A model generated the notes under the pieces. It was not told the origin of the DNA. It made no database searches and worked only from the letters and a program-made list of their open reading frames with translations. A program made the translations under genes and the position numbers. This document shows, piece by piece, positions 41,680-52,400 of a DNA stretch of 64,000 nt (its first letter is position 1; each line of letters opens with the position of its first letter). The DNA is from an uncultured Methylococcaceae bacterium (GTDB lineage: Bacteria > Pseudomonadota > Gammaproteobacteria > Methylococcales > Methylococcaceae): contig CAIZPP010000091.1 of assembly GCA_903934875.1 (NCBI GenBank), positions 1-64,000 of the forward strand, written 5' to 3'.

Positions 41680-44600
41680 CTGACTGCACCGCTGCCGTTC
41701 CCCCCACCGACATTGCCATCATCGGCATGAGTTGCCGCTTTCCGGGTGCCGACGATACCGAAAGCTATTGGCACAACCTCGCGCTAGGGGTGGAATCGGT
41801 CGCGATTGCGCAGGCACCCTTGCCGTCGGCTAGCCCTGTGCCTTCCGCCCGCTGGGTGTACGCATCCTCCGCCGTCAGCGGTGCTGAATGGTTCGACGCG
41901 GAGTTTTTCGGCTACACGCCCAAGGAAGCCGAGTTGATGGACCCGCAGCAGCGGCTGTTCATGGAATGCGCCTGGGAGGCGTTGGAAAACGCCGGCCAGC
42001 CCCCCGACCAATGCGCAGGTCAAGTGGGTGTCTATGCCGGCGCGGGCATGAACACCTATTTAATCAACAATGTCCACCCTAGCCGGGGCTTCCCGCCCGG
42101 CTGCACCTTTCTCGCCTCGGCCGAGGAATTGCAAGTCCTGCTTGGCAGCGAGCGCGATTTCCTGCCCACCCGCCTCTCCTACAAGCTGAACCTGAAAGGC
42201 CCCAGTGTCAACGTGCAGACCGCCTGCTCGACGGCTCTAGTGGCCGTGCATCTAGCCTGCCAGGGGCTGCTCAATGGCGAGTGCGACATGGCTTTGGCAG
42301 GTGCCGCGACGGTCCTGACACCGCAGGGCGCGGGCTATTTCCACCAGCCCGACATGATCTGGTCGTCGGACGGGCATTGCCGCGCCTTTGACGCACGGGC
42401 CGACGGCACGGTGTTCGGCAACGGCGTGGGCGTGGTTGTGCTGAAACTGCTGGGGGACGCACTGGCTGACGGCGACCCTATCCATGCGGTGATCAAAGGC
42501 TCGGCGGTCAACAACGACGGCGGTTTGAAGGCCGGCTTCACGGCCCCCAGCGTCGAAGGGCAGGTGCGGCTAATCGGCGAGGCCCTGGCTGTTGCCGGGG
42601 TGGATGCCGCCAGCATCGGCTATGTCGAGGCGCACGGCACCGGCACGGCCTTGGGCGACCCGATGGAAGTCGCCGCACTGACGCAGGTTTTCCGCAAACA
42701 CACGCAAGCCCGCCAATACTGTGCGCTAGGCTCGGTCAAGAGCAACCTCGGCCACCTCGGCTGGGCGGCGGGCATGGCCGGGCTGATCAAGGCGGTACTG
42801 GCATTGAAGCACCGTCAGATCCCCGCCACGCTGCATTTTGCCGAGCCGAATCCGAAGATCGACTTTGCGTCTAGCCCGTTCTACGTCAACACGGATCTGG
42901 CCGACTGGGAAAATGGCGCTAAGCCGCGCCGCGCCGGGGTGAGCGCCTTCGGCATGGGCGGCACCAATGCGCACGTCATTTTAGAGGAAGCGCCCGTAGC
43001 ATTCCCTGGAGCATACCCCGCCAGCCCAAGCGGCGGGCAAGCGCAGTTGTTCACTTTGTCGGCCCGAAGTGGGCAGGCATTGCGGCAACTGGCCAGCCGC
43101 CATGAGGCGTTTCTTGGCGGGCATCTGGATTTGGACTTGGCGGATGTCTGCCACACCGCCAACACCGGGCGCAGTCAATTCGAGCAACGCGCCGCCTTTG
43201 TCGCCGTATCCACCGGAGGACTACGCCAACAACTCGCAGCCTTTGCACAAACGCCCCCTGGCGACGCGTTGGCGGCGGAGGCGCACTGGCCTGACAAAAT
43301 CGCCTTCCTGTTCACCGGGCAGGGTTCGCAATATGCCGATATGGGGCGCGGCCTGTACGACACGCAGCCCGTCTTCCGCCGCACTCTGGAGCGTTGCGAC
43401 GAAATTTTGCACCCGCTGCTGGGAGAGTCTCTGGTGGCACTGCTGTATCCGCAGACAACGGATGCCGAGCTCCCTCAGCCTAACCTCCTTCACCCTAACA
43501 AGGCACCGCAGCAGACCGAGCCGGTCTTGGCGGGAGGGGGGGCATCATCACTGCTCGACCAGACTGCCTGCGCCCAACCGGCGCTGTTCGCGTTGGAATA
43601 CGCCCTAGCTGAACTGTGGCAGTCTTGGGGTATCCGGCCCGATGCCGTGCTGGGCCACAGTGTCGGCGAATATGTCGCCGCCTGCGTGGCGGGGGTCTTC
43701 AGTTTGGAGGAGGGCTTGAAGCTAATCGCCGCCCGTGGCCGGCTAATGGGCGCTTTGCCCGCCGGCGGGACTATGGCGGCGGTGCTGGCGGATTACGATA
43801 CCGTTGCCGCCGCGATCCAAGCCCATGCCGACATCAGTATCGCCGCCGTCAACGCACCGGGCAATGTGGTGGTTTCCGGGGGGCGCGAGGCACTGGAGTC
43901 CATCAGTGCCGATCTGGCAAGACAGGGAATTGAAACCAGGCCGCTGCGCGTCTCCCATGCTTTCCACTCGGCCTTGATGGAACCCATGCTAGCGGAGTTT
44001 GGCCGGATCGTCAGGCAGGTGAGCTTCTCACCGCCTAAGATCAGCCTGATTTCCAATCTGACGGGCAAACCCGCAGGCACGGAGATCGCCACGCCTGATT
44101 ATTGGCTGCGCCATATCCGCCAACCGGTGCAATTCCAAGCGGGCATCGAAACTCTGGCGAGTGACGGGGTGGGGGCCTGGGTCGAAATCGGCCCCAAGCC
44201 GACGCTGCTGGGTCTGGCCCGGCAGTGTTTGGAAGCCGACCCCAAGCTATCTGACACGGCGCTCTGGCTGCCCAGCCTGCGCCCCGGCCAGAACGACAGG
44301 CAAGCCATGCTCGCCAGCTTGGGGGAACTGTATGTGCGCGGCCTACCCATCAACTGGGCGGGTGTTGAGCCGATGCAGAGGCGGCGGCTGAACTTGCCGA
44401 CCTATCCCTTCCAGCGCCAGCACCATTGGATCGAGCCACCCGACGGCAAGCCCCCTAGCCTGTCGTCCAGCCATGCTAACCTAAAGCCTTTGCACCCTTT
44501 GTTAAGGCAACGCATCCAGTTGGCGGGCAGCCAGGAAATTCGCTTTGAAACCCTTATCGACCCGCGACAAATCGACTGGGTGCGGGATCACAGCGTTTTC

Positions 44601-47600
44601 GGGACGGCCATCCTGCCCGGCACGGCTTATGTGGAAATGGCGCTCGCCGCCGCGCTGGCGCTGAAGACCGGCCGGGTGCGTCTGGAACAACTCAGGCTGC
44701 ACCACGCGCTCCGCTTCCCGGAGAACCGGCCGCAAACCGTTCAGATCGTACTCGTACCTACCGGCGAAGGCAACCATGCTTTTCATATCTATAGTCTGGC
44801 AGCGGCAAACACTGACCAAACAGCCGACGTAACCTGGGTCATTCACGCCGATGGCACAGTGGCGGCAGCTACCCAGCCGGCACCGCCGGTTGATCTGCCT
44901 GCATTGCAAGCGCAATGCACAGAGGCGGTTTCGGCAGCGGCGCTCTACCAATGCTACCAAGACCAAGGCATGGCTTATGGCCCCAGCTACCGCATTTTGC
45001 AAACCATCTGGCGGCAAGGCGAAACCGTGCTGGGCGAGATGGCCGTACCCGCCAACTTGGCCGGTGAAGTGTCTGCCTACCAACTTCATCCGGTCTTGTT
45101 GGATGCCGGGATGCAACTACTCGAAGCTCTGACCGGCGAAGGACATGGACAGACGACACTCGTGCCGGTCGGTTTGGACAACCTGGAAGTCCACGCACAG
45201 CCCGGCATCACGCTATGGGCCTATGCCCGGATGCACCCGGCGGACGGCTCCACGCAATTAACGGCGGATATTCAACTCGTCGCGCCCAATGGGCAAGCCG
45301 TCGCCACCATTCGCAATTTGCGCATGCGGCGGGTAGGCCGCCAGGCGATGCTTGGCGAGCGGAAGGAACCTTGGCGAGACTGGCTTTATGAAACAGTGTG
45401 GCAGACGCGGCCACAGTTTGGCCTGCCTGCAAATTATTTACCCCCGCCGACCACATTACAGGCACAATGGTCGGGCGAGTTTCTCGGCATCTTGGCACAA
45501 ATGCCGGAAATGGCGGCATACGGAACGGCATTTGACCAGTTGGAGGCGGTTAGCCTAGGGTATGTCGTCGCGGCACTGACTCGCTTGGGCGCATGCTGGC
45601 AACTTGGCAGCCAATGGCAATGCGAAGATCTGGCAGCAGAGTTCGGCATCGTGCCGCAATACCAGCGTTTGTTTCGGCGCATGTTCGGGATATTGGCGGA
45701 AGAGGGCATTCTGCGCGACTGCGGCGGGATTTGGGAAGTTATCCGAAAAAGGGATAACTTGCCGCAAGGGTCGCATGGAGCGGCCGGTTCGCTGGCACAG
45801 GCCGAGTTGGCCTTGTTGACACGCTGTGGAGAGAAATTGGCTTCGGTGTTGCGGGGCGGGCAAGATCCGCTGGATTTGCTGTTCCCCGGCGGGGATGCCA
45901 GCCTGCTCAATCAACTCTATCAAAATTCACTGATGGGACGGCCTATGCATCAGTTGGTGCAACAGGTCGTTTCCGCCGCCATTGCCAGACTGCCGGCTAA
46001 CCGGGGCCTGCGTGTGTTGGAAGTGGGGGCTGGCACCGGCAGCACCACCGCCTATCTGTTGCCCATCTTGCCTGCCGACCGCACGGAGTATGTATTCACC
46101 GATATCTCGTCCAGCCTGCTTCGCCAGGCGCAGACGCGATTCCATGAACATGGCTTTGTCCGCTATCAAACGCTCAACATTGAAAAAGAGCCGGCGGCGC
46201 AGGGCTTCGCCCTCCATCAATGCGATCTGGTGATCGCCGCCAACGTGTTGCATGCCACCCAAGATTTACGCCAAACCTTGGCCCACGTCCGCCAATTGCT
46301 GGCACCGGGCGGTTGGCTGGTGTTGTTGGAGGAAACAACACCCACCCGCTGGGTTGATTTGACCTTTGGCCTTACCGACGGCTGGTGGCGTTTTGAGGAT
46401 GTGGACATACGTCCTACGCATCCATTGGCAAGCGTCCGGCATTGGCAGACGCTTTTACATGAATGTGGCTTTGCTGCGGCCAGCACACTGGACGAAGGGC
46501 TGGCGGTCAAGGGCAGTTTGGGGCAAGTCGTCATTACCGCCCAAGCGGATGCCGCTATCACCCCGCAAGCGCGAGTCTGGCTGGTTTTGAGCGATGCACT
46601 TGGGATGGGCGAGGCATTCGCCGCGCAACTCGAACAGCGCGGCGAGACGCCCGTCCTAGTCTTTGCCGACGCGCAATACCGGCAGCTTGCAGAACGCCGC
46701 TATACCATTAACCCTGAGGCGCCAGCCGACTTCCAGAAGGTCATCCAGGAATTGCCCGAGATATATGGCATCGTCCATCTGTGGAGCTTGGATATGCCGC
46801 CCGGGGCCCTAACACTTTCCGGCCTGCAAGCGACCCGGATGGCCTGCGGCTCGCTCTTGCATCTCATGCAAAACCTATTTCGCAAAGGGGGGCAGCCGCC
46901 TGCGCTATGGCTGGTGACATGCGACGCGCAGGCCGTCGTGGCGGGTGACAAGGTTGCGGGTGTCGTCCAGTCACCCCTATGGGGCATGGGCAAGGTGATT
47001 GCCCTAGAGCATCCCGAACTACGCAGCGTTTGCATCGATTTAGACTCCCGCGTACCACACGCCATGCAGGCAGATGCCTTGGCGACTGAGGTGACAGGGT
47101 CTTGCCATGCCAGCAGACCGCGTGAAGATTATCTGGCATTTCGGCAAGGAGGATGCTTTGGTGCGCGCTTGGTGCATCATTCCACAGGCACCGACAACTT
47201 GCCTGACCGGCCTTTCCGCCTGGAAATCGGTGAACCCGGACTATTGGACAGTTTGCAGTTGCGCCCCCTGGCACGGCGTCAACCAGAGGCCGACGAAGTG
47301 GAGATACGCGTTTACGCCACGGGGATGAATTTCCGGGATGTCCTTAGCGCGTTGTTTGGCCTGTTCATGGAGGATGTCGGTTCATTAGGCACGGAGTGCG
47401 CCGGCGTGGTTGTGGCGGTTGGCGATCACGTTAAGGGATTACAGGTCGGTGATGCAGTCATTGCAATGGCGGCAGGGTGTTTTAGCCAGTATCTTACCGT
47501 AAAAGCCGAGCGCGTTTACGACAAGCCTCCCTCATTGTCGTTTGCCGAAGCCGCTGGCATTGGCGATGCATTTTCAACTGCCGAATATTGCCTACGCGCT

Positions 47601-49391
47601 GTTGCGCAGATTGGCCCTGGCGACCATGTGCTGATCCATGCCGCAGCAGGTGGCGTTGGACTGGCGGCTGTCCAGTTGGCGCAACGGGCGGGAGCCAAGG
47701 TTTTTGCGACGGCCAGCCCCGGTAAATGGGCGGCACTAAAATCCTACGGCATCCGTCATGTTTACAACTCCCGCACACTGGACTTCGCTGAGCAAATTCT
47801 GGCTGACACGGATGGCCGGGGAGTGGATATCGTACTTAACTCGTTGACCGGCGAGGGCTATATCGAGAAGAATCTGGCAGTACTTGCCAAGGGAGGCCGC
47901 TTCATCGAAATCAGTAAGCGCGATGTCTGGGACATTGTGCAAATGGCTGCCGTTCGCCCCGATGTCGAATATTCCCTGGTCGATTTAGATGAAATGGCAA
48001 AACAGCAGCCGGAGCGGATGCGTTCGCTGATGCTGGGATTGCTAGACCAATTCAACTGCGGGCAACTCAATCCGCTGCCCCATACAGAATTTCCCATGCA
48101 CGATATTGTCAACGCCTTCCGCACCATGCAACAGGCTAAACATATCGGCAAGATTATCGTCACCCAGCCAGTCGAAAGCAAGCTTGCCATTCGCAGCGAT
48201 GGCGTGTACCTGATTACTGGCGGGCTGGGTGGCTTGGGCTTGAGAATGTCGCACTGGCTTGCCAAACAAGGCGCACGGCATTTGCTATTGGTGGGGCGCG
48301 GCAAGCCCAGCCTTGCTGCCCGAGCCGACATAGCCAAACTTGAACAAATTGGCGTCGAGGTGACCCTTGTGCAAGCGGATATCAGCGATGTCGGCCAAAT
48401 CGAACGGGTATTGGCAAGCCTGCACCCTTCCTGCCCCCTGAGAGGTGTCATCCATGCGGCGGGGGTGCTTGACGATGGCAGCTTGCTGAACCAGAACTGG
48501 GAGCGTTTTGCCCGGGTCTTGGCCCCCAAAGTGTTGGGTGCTTGGCATTTGCATACGCTAACCCGCGACCAGCCGTTGGATTTCTTTGTCATGTTCTCTT
48601 CGGTGACCGGGGTGTTGGGCAACCGCGGCCAAGCAAACCATGCCGCTGCCAATGCCTTTCTCGATGCACTAGCCCATCACCGCCGAACCCGGCACTTGCC
48701 CGCCCTCAGCATTGCCTGGGGTGCTTGGTCGGAGATCGGGGCGGCCGCCGGCTTCCAGGCTCATCTGCAAAGCCAAGGCATGGGCATGATAGCGCCAGAG
48801 CAGGGGGTTGAGGCTTTTGCCCACCTCCTGCGGCAGGAACTGGCGCAGGCCAGTGTCTCGCCCATGGAATGGCCGCAATTTTGCCTCCAATTTGGCGAAC
48901 GGGCTATCCCGGCATTCTTGCGCGGGCTGGTGCGGCAGCCAAGCAGCGAGGTGCCACAAGAGGAGCGTACAAGCTTGCGCGGTGAGTTGGAAACAGCGAC
49001 TCCCCGCCAACGCCGTGACCGCCTGTTGCGATGTGTCCAAGAAGAAGTCGCCCGCGTCATAGGATTGCGCCAGATGCCGTCCCCACAGCAAGGTTTCTTC
49101 GATCTCGGGGTGGATTCCTTAATGACGATTGAGGTGCGCAACCGCTTGCAGACACGGATGGAAATGGCGCTCGCATCAACTTTGCTGTTCACCCATCCGA
49201 CGATTCAAGACTTGACAGACTTTTTGGCCAATCAATTTGCGCTGCCCGAGCTAGGGGATGCAACTCATGGCAGTGAAAAAGCGCCACTTGAACTCCCGAT
49301 GCAGGACGAAATCGAGCAATTATCGCCCGATGAGCTGGAATTGCTCATTGGCTCGGAACTGGAACAGTTGAACACATTGTTAAGTCATTAA
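41676..49391 (+). CDS. Type I PKS module 1: KS-AT-DH-cMT-ER-KR-ACP
   Basis: This gene encodes 2571 residues, one fully reducing module. KS: about 10-440, Cys184 in VQTACSTALVAV (the TACST form common in KSs that accept aminoacyl-PCP), His in EAHGTGTALGDP and in SNLGHLGWAAG. AT: about 540-850, Ser662 in GHSVGEY and the malonyl-type SHAFHS. DH: about 938-1215, His972 in DHSVFGTAILPG and Asp1143 in HPVLLDAGMQ, both intact. C-methyltransferase: SAM motif LEVGAGTGSTT near 1446. ER: about 1846-2165 with HAAAGGVGLAAVQLA. KR: about 2176-2360 with ITGGLGGLG and LDD (B-type), but NHAAAN where Tyr is usual. ACP: Ser2481 in GVDSLM. The C-terminal tail LSPDELELLIGSELEQL resembles a docking segment. Predicted outcome: alpha-methyl, fully saturated extension of the prolyl starter. 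Confidence 0.94.
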   Translation: MTDCTAAVPPTDIAIIGMSCRFPGADDTESYWHNLALGVESVAIAQAPLPSASPVPSARWVYASSAVSGAEWFDAEFFGYTPKEAELMDPQQRLFMECAWEALENAGQPPDQCAGQVGVYAGAGMNTYLINNVHPSRGFPPGCTFLASAEELQVLLGSERDFLPTRLSYKLNLKGPSVNVQTACSTALVAVHLACQGLLNGECDMALAGAATVLTPQGAGYFHQPDMIWSSDGHCRAFDARADGTVFGNGVGVVVLKLLGDALADGDPIHAVIKGSAVNNDGGLKAGFTAPSVEGQVRLIGEALAVAGVDAASIGYVEAHGTGTALGDPMEVAALTQVFRKHTQARQYCALGSVKSNLGHLGWAAGMAGLIKAVLALKHRQIPATLHFAEPNPKIDFASSPFYVNTDLADWENGAKPRRAGVSAFGMGGTNAHVILEEAPVAFPGAYPASPSGGQAQLFTLSARSGQALRQLASRHEAFLGGHLDLDLADVCHTANTGRSQFEQRAAFVAVSTGGLRQQLAAFAQTPPGDALAAEAHWPDKIAFLFTGQGSQYADMGRGLYDTQPVFRRTLERCDEILHPLLGESLVALLYPQTTDAELPQPNLLHPNKAPQQTEPVLAGGGASSLLDQTACAQPALFALEYALAELWQSWGIRPDAVLGHSVGEYVAACVAGVFSLEEGLKLIAARGRLMGALPAGGTMAAVLADYDTVAAAIQAHADISIAAVNAPGNVVVSGGREALESISADLARQGIETRPLRVSHAFHSALMEPMLAEFGRIVRQVSFSPPKISLISNLTGKPAGTEIATPDYWLRHIRQPVQFQAGIETLASDGVGAWVEIGPKPTLLGLARQCLEADPKLSDTALWLPSLRPGQNDRQAMLASLGELYVRGLPINWAGVEPMQRRRLNLPTYPFQRQHHWIEPPDGKPPSLSSSHANLKPLHPLLRQRIQLAGSQEIRFETLIDPRQIDWVRDHSVFGTAILPGTAYVEMALAAALALKTGRVRLEQLRLHHALRFPENRPQTVQIVLVPTGEGNHAFHIYSLAAANTDQTADVTWVIHADGTVAAATQPAPPVDLPALQAQCTEAVSAAALYQCYQDQGMAYGPSYRILQTIWRQGETVLGEMAVPANLAGEVSAYQLHPVLLDAGMQLLEALTGEGHGQTTLVPVGLDNLEVHAQPGITLWAYARMHPADGSTQLTADIQLVAPNGQAVATIRNLRMRRVGRQAMLGERKEPWRDWLYETVWQTRPQFGLPANYLPPPTTLQAQWSGEFLGILAQMPEMAAYGTAFDQLEAVSLGYVVAALTRLGACWQLGSQWQCEDLAAEFGIVPQYQRLFRRMFGILAEEGILRDCGGIWEVIRKRDNLPQGSHGAAGSLAQAELALLTRCGEKLASVLRGGQDPLDLLFPGGDASLLNQLYQNSLMGRPMHQLVQQVVSAAIARLPANRGLRVLEVGAGTGSTTAYLLPILPADRTEYVFTDISSSLLRQAQTRFHEHGFVRYQTLNIEKEPAAQGFALHQCDLVIAANVLHATQDLRQTLAHVRQLLAPGGWLVLLEETTPTRWVDLTFGLTDGWWRFEDVDIRPTHPLASVRHWQTLLHECGFAAASTLDEGLAVKGSLGQVVITAQADAAITPQARVWLVLSDALGMGEAFAAQLEQRGETPVLVFADAQYRQLAERRYTINPEAPADFQKVIQELPEIYGIVHLWSLDMPPGALTLSGLQATRMACGSLLHLMQNLFRKGGQPPALWLVTCDAQAVVAGDKVAGVVQSPLWGMGKVIALEHPELRSVCIDLDSRVPHAMQADALATEVTGSCHASRPREDYLAFRQGGCFGARLVHHSTGTDNLPDRPFRLEIGEPGLLDSLQLRPLARRQPEADEVEIRVYATGMNFRDVLSALFGLFMEDVGSLGTECAGVVVAVGDHVKGLQVGDAVIAMAAGCFSQYLTVKAERVYDKPPSLSFAEAAGIGDAFSTAEYCLRAVAQIGPGDHVLIHAAAGGVGLAAVQLAQRAGAKVFATASPGKWAALKSYGIRHVYNSRTLDFAEQILADTDGRGVDIVLNSLTGEGYIEKNLAVLAKGGRFIEISKRDVWDIVQMAAVRPDVEYSLVDLDEMAKQQPERMRSLMLGLLDQFNCGQLNPLPHTEFPMHDIVNAFRTMQQAKHIGKIIVTQPVESKLAIRSDGVYLITGGLGGLGLRMSHWLAKQGARHLLLVGRGKPSLAARADIAKLEQIGVEVTLVQADISDVGQIERVLASLHPSCPLRGVIHAAGVLDDGSLLNQNWERFARVLAPKVLGAWHLHTLTRDQPLDFFVMFSSVTGVLGNRGQANHAAANAFLDALAHHRRTRHLPALSIAWGAWSEIGAAAGFQAHLQSQGMGMIAPEQGVEAFAHLLRQELAQASVSPMEWPQFCLQFGERAIPAFLRGLVRQPSSEVPQEERTSLRGELETATPRQRRDRLLRCVQEEVARVIGLRQMPSPQQGFFDLGVDSLMTIEVRNRLQTRMEMALASTLLFTHPTIQDLTDFLANQFALPELGDATHGSEKAPLELPMQDEIEQLSPDELELLIGSELEQLNTLLSH
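43471..43545 (+). repeat. In-frame repeat-like insertion in the AT of module 1
   Basis: CTCCCTCAGCC, CACCCTAACAAGG and GGCGGGAGGGGGGG lie between the conserved AT segments ESLVALLYP and LLDQTACAQP. They code for about 25 extra residues rich in Pro, Leu and Gly. They resemble a degraded version of the palindromic CCCTCACCC...GGGGAGGGG repeat seen at the same place in module 2. Confidence 0.4.
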
Positions 49392-49400
49392 GGGGAAAGA

Positions 49401-52400
49401 GTGGATATGAATCAGGGAATACCGACAAACTTGCAGCAAATATTGGCAGCCTTACGCGAGGCGCGCAATAAATTGGAAGGGTATGAGAAACGCTTTGACG
49501 AACCGATTGCCCTCATCGGCATGGATTGCCGCTTTCCAGTTGCCAACAGTCCGGCGGAACTCTGGCAATTGTTGCACAACGGCATTGATGCGATTACCGA
49601 AATCCCCCGTGATCGCTGGGATGTCGATGCCCATTATCATCCCGACCCCGATGCCCTAGGGAAGATGTACACGCGCCAGATGGGGTTTGTTGAAGGGGTA
49701 GACCGATTCGATGCGCAATTTTTTGGCATCTCGCCGCGCGAGGCGAAGTTCATGGACCCGCAGCAGCGGCTCTTGCTTGAAGTCAGTTGGTCAGTGCTGG
49801 AACATGCAGGATATTCGCCCGAGACACTGCGCTTAAGCGCAACGGGCGTCTTTGTTGGCATGGAGGCTAGCAACTACGCAATGCTCAACGCACTCCATGG
49901 CCACCTACTGATCGACCAATATGCCCTGCTAGGCAGCCTGGACAGCATTGCAGTAGGCCGCATCGCTTATGTATTGGGGCTGCAAGGCCCAGTCTTGCAA
50001 CTTGACACCGCCTGTTCTTCTTCCTTGGTAGCACTGCATCTTGCCTGCCAAAGCCTGCGCAATGGTGAAACCAATATGGCCTTGGCGGGCGGAGTGCACC
50101 TGAACCTTACCCCAGATGAAACCATAGGTTTGTGCCGAACCAAGGCGCTATCGCCCGATGGTCGCTGCAAAACGTTCGATTCACGCGCCGATGGTTTCGC
50201 TCGCGGCGAGGGCTGCGGCATCGTCGTGCTGAAACGCTTGTCCGACGCGCTGGCGGACGGCGACAACATTTTGGCGGTCATTCGCGGCAGCGCCGTCAAC
50301 CACGACGGCCCTAGTTCCAATCTGACTGTGCCCAATCAATCCGCCCAAGAGTCCCTGCTGCGCCTAGCACTGAAAAATGCCCGTGTCCAGCCGCATGAAG
50401 TGCAATATGTTGAAGCCCACGGCACTGGCACCGCGCTAGGCGACCCGATTGAAGTGAACGCGCTGACCAGTGTCTTTGGCGGGCGCAGTGACCCATTATG
50501 GGTTGGCTCGGTGAAGACCAACGTCGGCCATTTGGAAGCCGCCGCCGGCGTCGCCGGACTCATCAAAGTCGTGCTGGCCTTGCAACAGGGGGAAATTCCG
50601 CCGCATCTGCATTTTCATACACCAAACCCTTTGATCGACTGGGATGCCACGCCTGTGCGGGTCGTCACGGCATCGCGCCCTTGGGCGGATGGTCGGCGCA
50701 TCGCCGGTCTCAGTTCGTTTGGCTTCAGCGGCACCAACGCGCATATTGTGATCGAGGCTTGGGATGGCGGCGAGGCCGGTGAGCAGAGGGAGGAACCGGC
50801 GGTGCCGGATCGCGGACGGCATATTCTTGCTCTATCGGCGAAGAGCGAAGCGGCACTTAAGGCTGTTTGCCAACGCTACCAAGCTTTCTTCAACGAGCAA
50901 CCCACGGTCAATCTAGCGGACGTTTGCCACACAGCCAATACAGGGCGCAGCCATTTTGCCCACCGCGTGGCAATAGTCGCGCAGGACGCGGGGCAAATAC
51001 AATCCCAACTGGCCGATTTCGCCACCGGCATTGTGCAGCCGGGCATGAGCCTGGGCCATGCGCCGGATCACCTTGCGCGTCCCAAAATTGCCTTTTTGTT
51101 TACCGGGCAAGGTTCGCAATATGTGGACATGGGACGCGAGTTGTACCAGACCCAGCCAGTTTTTCGCCGTGCGCTGGATCGTTGCGATGCAATCCTGCGC
51201 CCGCTATTGGGCGAATCCCTGCTCGCGCTGCTTTATCCCGCCCCCCCTCACCTTAACTCCAATGTTGTTGGATTAACCCCTCACCCGCAGGGGGAGGGGA
51301 CTTTATTACAGCTAGACCAAACCGCCTACGCCCAACCGGCGCTCTTTGCCTTGGAATACGCATTAGCGGAACTCTGGAAATCCTGGGGGGTGGAAGCCGA
51401 TGTGGTGCTGGGCCATAGCGTGGGCGAATATGTCGCCGCCTGTGTGTCAGGTGTTTTTAGCTTGGAGGACGGCTTGAAACTGATTGCCGCCCGCTCCCGC
51501 TTGATGCAAGCCTTGCCCCAGGATGGTGGCATGTTGGCGGTATTGGCCGACGAAGCGCAAGTACTAGCGGCCATCGCCCCTTATCCCGGCAGTGTGTCGC
51601 TTGCCGCCGTCAACGCCCCGCAAAGCGTGGTCGTCTCAGGCCAGCGCACGGATGTGGACACTGTGGCGGCAAAGTTTACCCATATGGGAATCAAGACCCA
51701 GCTCTTGGCGGTCTCGCACGCCTTCCACTCGCCGCTGATGGAGCCGATGCTGGCCGAGTTCGGGCGCATCGCCGACGGCATTACCTATGCACAGCCGCAA
51801 ATCGACCTAGTGTCCAATCTGACCGGCAAGTTGGCGACCAACGAATTGGCCAACCCCTACTACTGGGTGCGGCATGTCCGCCAACCCGTGCGTTTCGCCG
51901 ATAGCGTGGCGATGCTGCGAGAGCTGGGCATTGATGTGTTCATTGAGCTTGGCCCTAAACCGACTTTGCTAGGCTTGGCACGCCAGTGTCTGGACCCGGA
52001 CGGGGTAATTGAAAACGGGCCGATCTGTCTGCCCAGCCTACGCCAAAACCAGAATGACTGGCAGACTGTCCTCACTAGCCTGGGGGCATTGTACGCACAG
52101 GGAGTGAAGCTGGACTGGCGCGGCTTTGACCAAGGCCATGCCCGGCGCAAGCTCGTGCTGCCGACCTACCCGTTTCAGCGCGAACGCTATTGGTTGGACC
52201 CGCCGCCGACTGCCCCCGCCCAGGCCAACGCAGCACTGCGACCGCTAGTCCACCGGATGACCCGATCTCCATTGATCAAGGAGATTATTTTTGAGACTGA
52301 CTTTAGCACCCAAACCCTGCCGTTTCTCAACGACCATCGGGTGTTTGGCGAGGTCGTCGCGCCGGGGGCTAGTTATCTCGCCTTGGTTTTAAGCGCGGTT

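Noticed and set aside
47858-48652. Long antisense frames inside the PKS genes (for example 264 codons)
   Set aside because: They mirror the high-GC codon pattern of the real coding strand, where KS/AT/ER/KR motifs are unambiguous.
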